A stretch of DNA of 64,000 nucleotides from Siderastrea siderea (Eukaryota; Cnidaria; Anthozoa; Scleractinia; Rhizangiidae): positions 41,051,484 through 41,115,483 of the forward strand of contig OZ034979.1 in assembly GCA_964030785.1 (NCBI GenBank), in the 5' to 3' direction. Below the pieces are notes generated by a model that was not told the DNA's origin, did not search any database, and was given only the letters and a program-made list of their open reading frames with translations. Below are positions 24,921 through 36,185 of the stretch, one piece after another. A program made the translations under genes and the position numbers. Numbering within the stretch: position 1 is the first letter of the stretch; the number at the start of each line of letters is the position of its first letter.

Positions 24921-25575
24921 GTTTACCTCGAGCTACTATGCAGATTTCGCTAATCACGCAATGCCAATTCATCTGACACGTTGATAAGTCAGATTCAAAA
25001 CATTACTAAGTCAGATCCGCAACGTCATTGAATGACACTAGTCAAACAGCACACTATGCAAGTCACGAAAGGCAAACTCTTTCCAGCTGTTTCCAGCAAT
25101 GTGACGAAGAACTGGAAGCGTTAATTAAAGGTACTGTAAATTCGTTTTTCTATAAATTATTGAATTATTCACGGCCGAGACTCTTGAAAGCTAACGCCAA
25201 GTCACGCTTGAGTAATGTAGCAAAGATCTTGTAGTCACCAACTTCTGCCTCGTCCCGATGCCAAGCCTTTGGGTCAAGTTTAAAGCTTGGACCATACGAG
25301 AAAGAAAATCGTCTAGAGTTGAACATAGCTTAACTCTTTGTGAGCGCGTGAGAGTTAACAAGATCACATGAAAGTCCGAGGCCAAACTAGTACGAGAGTT
25401 TTAAACATGACCATCGATTTTAGTAAAAAATGAGCGGTTCAAATTTATCGAGAGCGCCCAAGACTCGCCAATAGCCGACACGAGATTTTCAGACCAAATT
25501 AATAAGAGAGTGAATTTAAAATCTCGTCAACTCTCTTCCTCTTTTGTGCAACACAGACAATGTGTAGCAAAGTTA
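24921..25575. repeat. 5' flank of UGT-C, duplicated at UGT-D
   Basis: Aligns with 34514-35015 upstream of UGT-D (shared GTCAGATCC(G/A)CAACGTCATT, TATTCACGG...GACTCTTGAAAG and CTCTCTTCCTCTTTTGT). Within each flank, about 180 bp next to exon 1 on the intron side recurs upstream of exon 1, so the flank itself contains a partial tandem duplication. Confidence 0.6.
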
Positions 25576-27240
25576 AAGGGGCAATGTCATGATGTTTCAC
25601 CGCTTTGTTTGATCAAAAATGTCTCAAATTTGCTCATGCATGATTTGCTTTCTGACCACCAAACGGAGATAATATCACGTCATTTTACATCATCCTACAT
25701 GATCCTATGTAATAGGAAAATGTTCTGGAACTGCTCTTTGGCAGTTCAGTCTTCTATCGAGTTTTTCAGCAGGAATACGCATCGCTGGATCCAAATAATC
25801 GGACACATTCGGTGTAGAAAGTTTATATGATACGCAGGTTTCCTCAGAAGTACAACGCACGTCCTTAGAGTGGATTTCATGACATAGAAGACAACTCCGA
25901 ACTTTGATTCATTTGTAGTGTTTATCCACCATTTTGGAAGTGGACGCGGGAGAACTGGGTCGAGATTAGCCCCAGTATCAAAAGCTATGCACACTTATGC
26001 ACACATGTAGGATGATGGTTGGATGATGGACTCGTCTGTAAACCAATGCAGAATCATCAGGCAATGAGGTTTTATCATCAGGCAATGTGATTTGACGACA
26101 GGATGGTTTTATTCGCACGATTTCGGGAAATATATGGGGTTTTTTGGAATACTTTGGAGAAATTACTTTCCCTTAGGACAAGCCAAGGACCTTTAAAAAA
26201 GCTAGGTAAGTAAAGCCAGGCTATGTTTGGAAGAATTGTCAGTATAACTAAGTGTAACAGTCCATCTACTCAGTTGTTTGAGTGCAAACTAGCTTAATAG
26301 TATTATATATTTACCTTTCAAATAAAGCAAGATTGGTTTCTTGTACTGATTTTGTAGTTCTGCGGCAGTTTAACAGTCTCAAGTAGAGTTTAAAAGCAAA
26401 GTTACTGTTTCTCACAGATTTTGTAAATAAGATAGGCCTGACACAATCAAGTTGAAGTGTTTAAACAGGAGTAAAGCCATGGTGGCTGTTAAATTATTAC
26501 TTTTGACAATATGTGAGTTATGTGACGGTGTGACTGCAAATGGGTCTTAAAAGCCCCTAAAAATTAAATGGGCCAAATTTTTCTCAATTGATTTGGATTC
26601 TACTTACATTGGGGTAACTCCTTATAGAAGAATCAATTTTAGCTAGTTTGGCAGTTAAAAAATATAAAGGTGTGAACTTAGGCAAATTTGGGTAGAGGTT
26701 TTCACTTTAAAATCTGGCCAAAACTACAAATGAACTGAAAGAGTATTTATAGTAGAAACACACCATACCATTAATGAGTCCAAAGGATTTTTAGTTTTGT
26801 TTTTATTGAACTCTAAACCTACTCCTTAAAAAACAAGATTTTCAGTGAATTGAAGGCCCCAGATGGGACCCCCCCTGATACTTTTCAACCAAAAGTTAGA
26901 AAACAAAACCAAATTGGCTTTTGGAATATCTCATCAAGGCTAACTTCTGCAGCAAGTTTCATCGAAATCGGTTTACCCCATTTCCAACCTCTGGAACACT
27001 TTCTCAGACAATGACACTTAAGATTAAATTACATAATTGGCAGCAGAACAGGAGCAGTCTCTAAATCAGTTCGTTCAGTAAGTTTACTGGTTCCTTTGTT
27101 CTTAACTGACGCTTGACTTGAACGTGATGCTCGGGCTTGAGGGCAGAGGTGTGGATGGCCGCTGTGATCCTTATATCTCAACCTGAACCATGACCTTTGC
27201 ACTCCCTCACCAATCTCAGGCCAGCTTCTGTTTTGAGCTT
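25576..27240. other. intergenic DNA between UGT-C and UGT-D
   Basis: The homology to the UGT-D flank stops at about 25575. The block then begins GGGGCAATGTCATG and closes near 27010 with CAATGACACTTAAG, a faint inverted pair that might mark an inserted element. No coding similarity was recognised. Confidence 0.3.
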
Positions 27241-27249
27241 CATCGATGT

Positions 27250-27250
27250 T

Positions 27251-27301
<51 letters not shown>

Positions 27302-27319
27302 TTCTTCTTCTTCTTCTTT
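27250..27319. repeat. (ATC)n / (CTT)n microsatellite
   Basis: About 50 bp of ATC triplets followed by about 18 bp of CTT triplets. Confidence 0.95.
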
Positions 27320-27524
27320 CATTATGTCGCTTCACTTGATTACTTTCTCACATATCTAGTGGGTCTTTTATTAACAGCGAATATTTATCACTGATCATGC
27401 AGGCTTTCTTTATACTCTCGCCGCATAAATTATCTATTGCAGACAGAATATCTGGCGGATCTTCCTTAAAGATCCATTGTGGACAGCTTCAATCTTTTCC
27501 ATGTCTTCTTTCACTACACGCCAG

Positions 27525-27667
27525 CTGCCTCGTCCCCAGGCGTCCCTCCTTATTATGTGATGGTTCGCGTGGCGTTGTGGGATAGGTGCACGGCGTTTTG
27601 CATCCTTCCCACGACGCCCCGCGCTCCCTGTTTGCCCGCGCTAAACAGGCGCCTGGGGACGAGGCAG
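27525..27667. mobile_element. short MULE-type MITE with 9-bp target duplication
   Basis: Ends CTGCCTCGTCCCCAGGCG and its inverse, flanked by identical ACACGCCAG at 27516-27524 and 27668-27676. The CCTCGTCCCCAGG core of the terminal repeat equals that of the 14481-14802 element, so both belong to one family with independent 9-bp targets. Confidence 0.8.
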
Positions 27668-27676
27668 ACACGCCAG

Positions 27677-28074
27677 CACTCTGAGCCATAAAGTAAGACA
27701 GACTTGACATTGCTGTTATAGAGTCTTATCTTTGTTTTCAGGCTATGTTGCTTTGACTTCCAGATGATAACAACGACTCACGACAACAACACACGCGAAT
27801 TGAGTGAATTTAACATGGTTCGAAGTTTATAATTTTTTTATTAAGCTTCACCAAATTAATAAATAACAATATGACGTTAAAAGTGCAGAAACAACAAAAG
27901 CAAAAAGCAGGGCACCCAATAAAGCTACAGTCCATTTTGCCACTTCGGTCCCCCTTGGCCTCCTTTCATCCCTCGAAATTTCGGTGTAAAATCACCTGAT
28001 TTCGTTGTAAAGTTAATTCTGCCGATTTTTTTCGACTTTTCAAAAGTCCGTTAGGTGCACCGCTCCTTTTGATG
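27677..28074. other. 3' flank of UGT-D
   Basis: Holds a candidate minus-strand AATAAA at 27837-27842, about 235 bp past the stop codon. No similarity to the B/C duplicated flank was noticed. Confidence 0.35.
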
Positions 28075-31000
28075 TTACTCCTTCTTAGTTTTGCTATTGC
28101 CCTGACAACACAGACGACAAAGGTATCTACATGACATCTTTATCACCAGGACAACCAAAGTAGTTACAGCAACAATAAATGCGAAGACATCAAGTAAGTA
28201 GTACTGATACCAAGGGATGTTAAACACTTGAGGTCTAAGATGCCGGGCTCCACCGTGTCTGAGTACATACTCTATCCAATCACAAGTTTCCTGAAGCGGG
28301 GTGCGTTGACGATCCTTCAGCAGCGCAGAGATGCGCTTTGCGTTTTGCTTGAATCTGAAGAAAAAAAAATGCGTCAATCATCTTTCAACATCTCACCTTA
28401 CTTGATTACAGTTGATGCTTCTGTAAAAGTGCTAACCAGGGAAGAGTGGGGCAGGAAGCAATTCAAAGCATTTGCTTAACCCTACATAGAAAATTGCAGA
28501 ATCCGGGAGAAAATGAGGATTCATAACTGGGAGAAAAATGGACAACTGAAAGCGAAAGACACAGCCAATTAAGTTGCACAATACAGGATAAATACTAAAC
28601 AATAGTAAAAACACAAAGGAGTGAGAGCTGCCTAAGGAAGACACACGAGGTGGGAAGTTGCAAGGACGAAAATTATGCAAGGTTGCCTTCCAGCACCAAT
28701 TACGTCAAAACTACAACTGGTAGGATTTCAGTGGTGTCTTTGAAACATTCTTCAAAAAATAAAGACAAATATAAGATAAACAAATACCTCGGTTCAGTGA
28801 TAACGAGCTCAGTTGTTTCAAACATTTGTTGGGCATTTGTGCTTTCAAAATCCACAGTTAAGCCAAGACCGAAATGCTCTGCTTTCTTGGCGTTCACGGG
28901 CTGATCTCCGAACAAAGGAAACGCCACCACAGGAACCCCATGATATGCAGCCTCATACAGACTGTTGTGTCCCACATGCGAGACAAAAGCCTTGATGTCT
29001 TTGTGAGCCAACAGATCATTCTGCGGTAACCACTCCACTGCTTTAATGTTAGAGGCAAGAGATGAAGGGATGTAACCTGCAAAGAAGGTCAACGCACTCA
29101 ATTCAAATTCCCATTTAATTTAGTAAACACAAGTAACTATTCCAAGCAAAAAACCTGGTCATCAAGGGCTGTACACAGAGGCAGACTTTTTGAAAGTAAA
29201 AATCTGTAGCTGAAGCGAACAGTAAGGTGTCAGCAAAAATGTCAAAGTTTCTGAGGTCGCTCACAGTGGCCAGACTAAAACTTGTATCCGGGACTTTCTC
29301 AGTTAGCGAAACCTAGAGTAGTGTAACTTAGCGAGTATGTGTTCTCGTGGTTTGTGTATTGGAGCATTAAAGTGCTTCAACTAAGGCTCATTTGAGGGCT
29401 TGTGCTACTTGGATCTAAAGGGTTTTGGCCAGTTCCAATAAGAAGTTGGATAGTTTTTATCTTACTGATAACGTTATCACCTTTCAGCCTCCACACAACT
29501 CGCCGTTTTATTTTTCCAAAAGCTGTAGCCAACATGTCTATCACCGACTGTCGAAGGACTGCCACATTTGACCCAAAGGAAACAATTATAAAACCGTGTC
29601 CCCCCGAATTGCTAACAAATTCTTCCAAATCAGGGGGGAGAGGTCTAGCATCTCCGACGTTCAGAGGTCCTACCATAACTTGACCTGTTGAATATGAATA
29701 TATAAAATACATAAACTTCACAAAACGCACAAGGTTATTCGAAATATGACTTGCAGATCGTGCATGTCTTTAACCATGTATTCCAAATTTTATTATTATA
29801 AGGATAGGGAGCCCAGATGCCAAGGTCACCGATGGTTTCATTAGCTATTCTATTCAGTCTTATGTCTGATCATGATATGTCAGTCAAGTAGCAAACAAAA
29901 ACATGTAAAGCTCTTTTTCACCCAACAATTTCACCGTATAAGCCTTTTTGATTAAAATAACCACAAAAATGTCTGATATGTGCCAAGCAGGCTCAGATGA
30001 CATGTAAAGAGCATGGTTGTGTCCTCCTTGTTAGCGTCAGAATAACCAGCATCTAAGGCATGGCTCTAGCTGAATGTTTGCGCGAGACATTTCCTTGAAT
30101 GGGCTCCTGCTAGCTGGTGATGGTCACAGTGATTGTTAGAACTTTTCAAGGGGAATTGGGAATGACAACTTGAACGTGATACTTCAAAACGCAAACTGAT
30201 AGAACAGATCTAGCAAAAATAAAATGAAAAACAGTTTCTGGTAAGATTGGTTGACCGGTGTGTGCTCTTTACTTTCTTTTTATTCCTCTTTTTAGTTTAA
30301 ATGCATTTGATTGTCGCAAGATAAATGGAGAAAGAAAGAAAGAAAGAAATAAAGTAGGAAAGAAGGAAAGAAATAAATAAATAAATAAATAAAGAAAGAA
30401 TGAATGAATGAATGAATGAATGGATGGATGGATGAATGAATGAATGAATGAATGAATGAATGAATGAATGAATGAATGAATGAATGAATGAATGAAAGAA
30501 AGACAAGTACAGGTTTACACATATAGAAGGAAGAGTGCGTCAGACCCCCTAGATCCTTCTGCTAAATCAGCTACTGGATGTTTGAATTGCAACGTTCCTT
30601 TTGTCATCAACTGAAGTGCTATCAACCATCTCAAAATATTCCATACCTGGTAAGAGAGGCTGTGGATGCTCCAATTCAAAATCTGCAGTAATTATAACCA
30701 GTTCAGCGTCACCTACAGCATCTTTAAATTCCCTTTCAGGTTTGATGTTGTACTTGACCTTCAAAGCATTCATTGGTCGGGCAAATGCTAAATTCACCAT
30801 CGCCAGTCCACCAAGGTATGCTCCCAAATTTATTACTCTCTCCATGAATGTCATTTTATCTGTAAATCCCGTCAATAGTTGGGGAACATACGAAATAGGC
30901 ATGGGTATCATATGCATAAACCCAGCTGGGGAATTTGGCGGTGCTGGTATAATTTCAACTCTTGGAATATCAAGATGCTCACCAATCAACGCAGCACAAA

Positions 31001-33235
31001 ATGAAAGACCATCATGAATAATTAGGTCAAAACCTTTAAGTTCCGTGAGAATCTCTGTGCTGTTTAAAGCAGCTTCACATACATTAGACAGTGTCTCATA
31101 CATTTTGAAAAAGAGCTGTAACTTATGTCCCTCTATTTGTTGTCGCACCAGCAGATCCTCAAGAAAGCCAGGTTTGTATGGCACCTGGTAAATCTTGTGC
31201 GGCACTTTCTCACTGGGTTTGATTTTTTGGGAAGATGCAGCAACCATCACAACCTAAACGTTAATAAAGTACACTTAATTTTGTCTGCACAGAACAGAAA
31301 TATACAGACATTTTCATTCCGGCTTTACTGTACCGTTGTGTTTTTCGTCAAATTTAAATGAAATTAACATAAACCTACCAGTCCCTTGGACCCGCCACCA
31401 TGAAACGGAGTTTACGCCAGTATAATATAGGTAAAGAAAGTACACAAAAATAAAAACAACACACAAAAACAAACAAGGAAACACAAACAAGAAAAACAAA
31501 AAAGTACTGATATCATTGCTGAAAGTTACCCCTGTTCCATCGCCTTCAGTGCTCATGTCTTAAGCAAAGCACCCACACCTATGTACCATTTTAAACGCAA
31601 TATGGAGCACCATAAGAAATAAAAAATTTCTTAGTAAAAAATATAACTACGAGATTTGACCGAAATCTACAAACGCAGATTGCCGGCGCTACCTATCAAC
31701 TCTATGAGCAGACATTGAACACAAAACCTTTGTCGGGGATTTTTATATATCAGTTTTTTATATCAGTTTTAGCATTAACTTTACGAAACAGCATTACGCA
31801 GACATTGACCACAAAAACTGTGTAGGGGATCGATTTTTTTATATGAGTTTTCATATCGAAATAAAAGCGATTCGAAGTTTACTGACATTGTCTGGCGGTA
31901 TTTGTTCGCAACTAGAGGGAAATAATAAAATCAGAGAAGCAGTGTGCCTAATTTCATGATCACGTTTGTGCGATGAATCCGTTGTTCAATCAATTCGTTT
32001 AAAGTCGAAGCTCTCGTAAGCGACCACCTCGGGAATTCAGAAAAGTGGTCGCAACTAGAGTTGGTCGCCTACGAGAACGAGCTGTCGTAAGCGACCACAT
32101 GTTGAAACAATAGAGTGGTCGCTTATAAGAGCTTTGAGCGTAAAGCTTGGGATATGTTAATGGTTACTAATAGTTTAGTAGTAATCATAATGAATAATTT
32201 TTATTGCCTATCACAGAAGAGGTCCGCGTAGGTGCAAGTCAAAGAACCATTACCACTTGTGTTATATATGAATCTAAATTTGAACAAGAACTGAGTGCTT
32301 TTAATAAAGTTTTGACCGAGTGGTCGCTTACGAGAACTTAAAAACAAAGGAAAAAGCCCGTTGGTAATTCACAAAAGTGGTCGCGGCCGCTTACGAGAGC
32401 TTTTAATTACAGAGTTTAAGCGACAAGTCAAACGGGGTTTCCCAATGGTGGTCCTAATTAGAGCTGGTCGTTTACGAGAGTGGTCGCAAGGGGAGCTTTG
32501 ACTGTAGTTTTCAAAACACTAGCAGCCGAGAAAAAAGCTTTGAAGAGTTTACATGCAGATTAAACACCCGTGTATCTTCTAGTCATGGCAGACATAACAT
32601 GCCACAGGCCAAAGACTTCCAATCAATCGAATAGTCTCTTAAGGCCGGCACATACTAGGGGACCTGTCGCGGGACATGTCAGGCAGCGACAGTTTTCCTC
32701 GTGTGACATCCCCGTTTTTGCGAAACGGGGATGTTCTGGAGGTTCTGAGTTGACAGCTTATAACACAAAATTTTGGATTCATCAACTGAGTTGATAAGGT
32801 AAATTGGCCACCGTAAAGAGATTGAAAGCTGACGTTTCGAGCGCTAGCCCTTCGTCAGAGCGAATCAAGGAATTGTGGGTTGCACTTCGTTTATATGGAG
32901 AGTGGTGGAGCTACGCTATTGGTAGGAACATGACAACGTGAAAAACAAGAATAAATTAGTTGAACGAAGAGCGTTCGTTGATACCGTGGGGATTAAGTGT
33001 GCTGATTTGAAAAATGAATTTTTGTTCTAGATTTTTACGGCTTTCCGTGTCACCCTGGTGTAGGGAAAGGCCACAGATCGTCATGTGTTGGCTAGAATGA
33101 TTAGGGAGATTGAAATGTCGGGCGACTGGTTTGGATGCGTTCTTGTCATTTCATACGTCAGCTTTCAATCTTTTTACGGTGGCCAATTTACCTTATCAGC
33201 TCAGTTGATAAATCCAAAATTTTGTGATTCACGTC

Positions 33236-33267
<32 letters not shown>

Positions 33268-34513
33268 GCTAACCCCCTAGCTTATAACACATCTTCGTAG
33301 ACCAGGGGCAGATAGTTGGGAGGCCAAAGTCGGAACGGAAGCAAAAAAAATCGGGGAAGAAAGTCTTTCCATGCCTTAAACTTTTGTATCACACATCTGC
33401 ATATACTCGACTAGCGTCATGCATCAAGAATTGTCCTTGTTTATCAGGAGAGGTTTAAATGACAATAGCCCATGACAATAAAAAGCTGAATGGCCGGGAT
33501 TCTGAGTTGTAGTAAAGTAGCGCAACCGAGAAAAATGTTCCATTCTCGATGTAGTATACACTTTGTTAAAGACGTCCATAGCCACGGAAAGAATGCACTC
33601 TTCAAGTTCAGGAGATGCTCAAATAACCATAAAATCCACAAAAATATGGTGATTCGTACAATCCAACTGAGTCGCGATGAAACGGGCGAGCGAGTGTGTG
33701 AGGGGATTCCACTAAGAATAAATATAATTTAACAAAAGATATACATAAGATCTTATGAAAGTAATTAAATGTTACGAAACACATACACCGGCGAAAATAG
33801 ATAATTAAATGCAAGTAGACACCTGCCTGGACTGGGAATGGTAACTCCGAAAATTTGAGGCTAAAACCTAAATGATTATCTCTTCCCTTGAGGATTATGT
33901 AATAAACAAAGCGAATTAACGAGTATAAACAATGGCTGAAAATGACCATTTTTACTTGCTACACTCGATGACTGTGCGGTGACAACTTAAGCGGCCTTCA
34001 CACGTCAGACTAATGTTGGCCAACTCGTGTTGGCAAATTCAAATTGGAACTAGTTGTATGTTTTTGTTTTTTGATTGATTACTCTAGGGAGCCAAGCAGT
34101 AACCACGTAAAGAGAGATTGTGCTGACTAGAGAAAAGATTAATTATTAATGACATCGGCCTTGTACCGCATCAGTAAGAGAACACCACGGAAGTCCACGA
34201 AGGGCAAAGCCTTACTTTCTCGGGTTTTCTCGCAATTTGGCGAGGACGATAGTTTAAACTGAAACGTCATAAATTCCTTTATTCGACATTATTATCAAAT
34301 GCGTGTTTTTTTTGTACGGTAAAGACTCCTGAATGCAGGCGACAAATATTGTGCATGCAGTTACCCTACCTCGTGGCCACGAGAAGCCAATTCTTCAAGT
34401 GTAAGTCTTGTGTTAATGTACTGTGACCCACCGACGGCGTGAAAACCAGCAATCCGGGCCGACAGTCCAGAGTTAACTGCAGGTAATAGCAAAAGCAACG
34501 ATAGAAACGCCAT
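28075..34513 (-). CDS. UGT-D: UDP-glycosyltransferase (complete)
   Basis: Exons: 34370-34513, 30647-31253, 29481-29684, 28788-29076, 28075-28354; 1524 bp, 507 residues. Exon 1 encodes a signal peptide, GFHAVGGSQYINTR (Gln31) and ASRGHE. The second nearby His of the A-C copies is Leu here (NTRLTLEEL). Exon 2 starts VVMVAASSQKIKPSEK and keeps Asp in IIHDGLS. Exon 4 has WLPQNDLLAHKDIKAFVSHV, with FGDQPVNAKK replacing the usual DQxANAKK. Exon 5 is nearly that of UGT-C (FKQNAKRISALLKDRQ) and ends NSKTKKE. Intron 1 (3.1 kb) contains a tandem-motif MITE, a broken TTAA MITE and an inverted-repeat element with a hammerhead-like core. Length and phases match the sister gene exactly. As for C, joining exon 1 over the long intron is inferred from order and phase. 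Confidence 0.9.
30330..30506. repeat. (GAAA)n/(AAAT)n/(GAAT)n microsatellite
   Basis: A compound tetranucleotide array in intron 2 of UGT-D. Its minus-strand reading gives a false Phe-Ile-His-Ser repeat protein. Confidence 0.95.
32000..32508. mobile_element. MITE with internal GTGGTCGCTTACGAGAG motif repeats
   Basis: The ends (AAAGTCGAAGCTCTCG and the inverse of GGGAGCTTTGACTGTA) are imperfect inverted repeats. About nine copies of GTGGTCGCTTACGAGAG or its complement are scattered in both orientations. No coding potential. The target duplication is not clear. Confidence 0.55.
32642..33300. mobile_element. broken TTAA MITE with nested hammerhead-type inverted element
   Basis: The left part from 32642 (GGCCGGCACATACTA, then GCGACAGTTTTCCTCGTG and CATCCCCGTTTTTGCG) repeats the end of the 5637-6243 MITE. 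It is interrupted by an inverted-repeat element with arms 32766-32834 and 33156-33225, each containing TTGATAAGGTAAATTGGCCA or its near-inverse. The arm boundary carries the hammerhead-like core described separately. Confidence 0.55.
32826..32862 (-). ncRNA. candidate hammerhead ribozyme core
   Basis: On the minus strand CTGACGA (32852-32858) is followed by a potential 4-bp stem II (GGGC/GCTC with a TAGC loop), then GAAA (32835-32838) and CGTC. CUGANGA and GAAA around a short stem II are the invariant hammerhead elements, which occur in the terminal repeats of Penelope-like elements. Stem III and the cleavage-site half were not resolved by eye. Confidence 0.45.
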
Positions 34514-35015
34514 GTTAACCTTTTTTGAGCTACAATACACGCTGACAATGCAGCTTTCGAGTCTTCGTCACACAATGCCAACAATTGCATCAATCAGTTC
34601 CGGTTGAATTGCTGAGTCAGATCCACAACGTCATTGCTGCATCAGTCAGATCAGAAGATCACGAAAGTTAACGAAAGGCAAAATCTTACTTTCTGGCAGG
34701 CTCTAGCAATTTGATGAAGAACAATAATTTAAACTGAAAGCGTTAACATTTTTTTTAGACTATAAAATCAATTATTCACGGTAAAGACTCTTGAAAGACG
34801 CCAAGTCACGCACGAGTAAATATCCAAAATGCTAAAATATATTGTACAGCTACCCTGCGTCGCCAACCTCCGCCTCGTTCCGACGCTAAGACTAAAAAGA
34901 GAGCGCATGAGATCGAGAGTCGCTGATAACTCATGCGTTTTTCAGACCCAATGGGAGAGAGTTTAAAACCCCAACTCTCTTCCTCTTTTGTCCAACACAA
35001 TTTGTAGCAAAGTTA
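34514..35015. repeat. 5' flank of UGT-D, duplicated from the UGT-C flank
   Basis: Counterpart of 24921-25575. The part at about 34650-34870 also resembles the intron side of exon 1 at 34185-34370 (CACGAAAGG, CTTACTTTCT, TTTAAACTGAAA, GGTAAAGACTC in the same order). Confidence 0.6.
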
Positions 35016-35156
35016 AAATCACGAAGTTATGGTTTATAAGAATTGAAACAGGTAAACACTGCAATGAAAGTTCCTGAAAACATGTGTCAATGTCGTTCCT
35101 CCAAGGAGGTGAGAGGTGAGAAATGATTTTTACTTTCTTTTGCCTGAGATTTACAT

Positions 35157-35179
35157 TTATTATTATTATTATTATTACA

Positions 35180-35225
<46 letters not shown>
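35157..35225. repeat. (TTA)n microsatellite
   Basis: Tandem TTA triplets, one interruption near 35178. Confidence 0.95.
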
Positions 35226-35539
35226 TGCCATTATTGTAAATGGCAATGCAAATAAATTGTTGTGGTTGTTATACCTATACACTTGCATCGTTACGAAAGA
35301 AAACGATACTACGAAATTTCGATACTCCTGGAGCAACATCGGCTTTGCGGTCTGAACTCACAAGCCGTTGGCCGTTGGCTTTCCCTGTGGGGTGGGTATG
35401 GGTACAAGGGGATCCAGACTTCCTGCTTCCCATACCCTTTTATCCTAGCTCCCCCACCTTTTTTGTTGGCTTTCGCCTTTAAACCCTTTTACGAATGCAA
35501 AGCATTACGCAAAGTTGTGTATTTTTTTCTCTATTTCTC

Positions 35540-36185
35540 CCGCGTCCCGCTCCCCCCTTCCTGCACTTCCCACCCCCATTTCCCCGGGTTCCCGCTCCCC
35601 CCTTCCTGCACTTCCCACCCCCATTTCCCCGGGTTCCCGCTCCCCCCTTCCTGCACTTGCCACCCCCTTTTCCTAGGGTTCCCGCTTCCCCCTTCCTGCA
35701 CTTCACACCCCCTTTTCCCCGGGTTCCCGCTCCCCCCTTCCTGCACTTCCCACCCCCTTTTCCCCGGGTTCCCGCTTCCCCCTTCCTGCACTTCCCACCC
35801 CCTTTTCCCAGGGTTCCCGCTTCCCCCTTCCTGCACTTCCAACCCTCTTTTCCCCAGGTTCCCTCTCCCCCCTTCCTGCACTTCCCATTCCCTTTTCCCC
35901 GGGTTCCCGCTTCCCCCTTCCTGCACTTCCCACCCCCTTCTCCCAGGGTTCCCGCTTCCCCCTTCCTGCACTTCCCACCCCTTTTCCCCAGGTTCCCGCT
36001 TCCCCCTTCCTGCACTTCCCACCCTCTTTTCCCCGGGTTCCCGCATCCCCCTTCCTGCACTTCCCACCCCTTTTCCCCGAGTTCCCGCATCCCCCTTCCT
36101 GCACTTCCCACCCCCTTTTCCCCGGGTTCCCGCTCCCCCGTGCCTGCACTTCCCACGCCCTTTTCCCCGGGTTCCCGCTCACGAC
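35540..36185. repeat. minisatellite, about 14 copies of a 45-bp unit
   Basis: The unit is CTTCCTGCACTTCCCACCC followed by CCTTTTCCCCGGGTTCCCGCTCCCC, with small variants (CATTTCC, CTTTTCC, CTAGG). Because 45 is a multiple of three, several frames on both strands stay open and yield artificial Pro/Phe- and Gly/Lys-rich repeats. The plus strand is strongly C/T-rich. Confidence 0.95.

Noticed and set aside
27029..27394. Poly-Asp and poly-Ile frames
   Set aside because: Translation of the ATC/CTT microsatellite.
30292..30522. Phe-Ile-His-Ser repeat protein
   Set aside because: Translation of a tetranucleotide microsatellite in UGT-D intron 2.
32000..32508. Clustered short repeats as a CRISPR array
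   Set aside because: Repeats occur in both orientations with irregular spacing in eukaryotic intron DNA and belong to a MITE.
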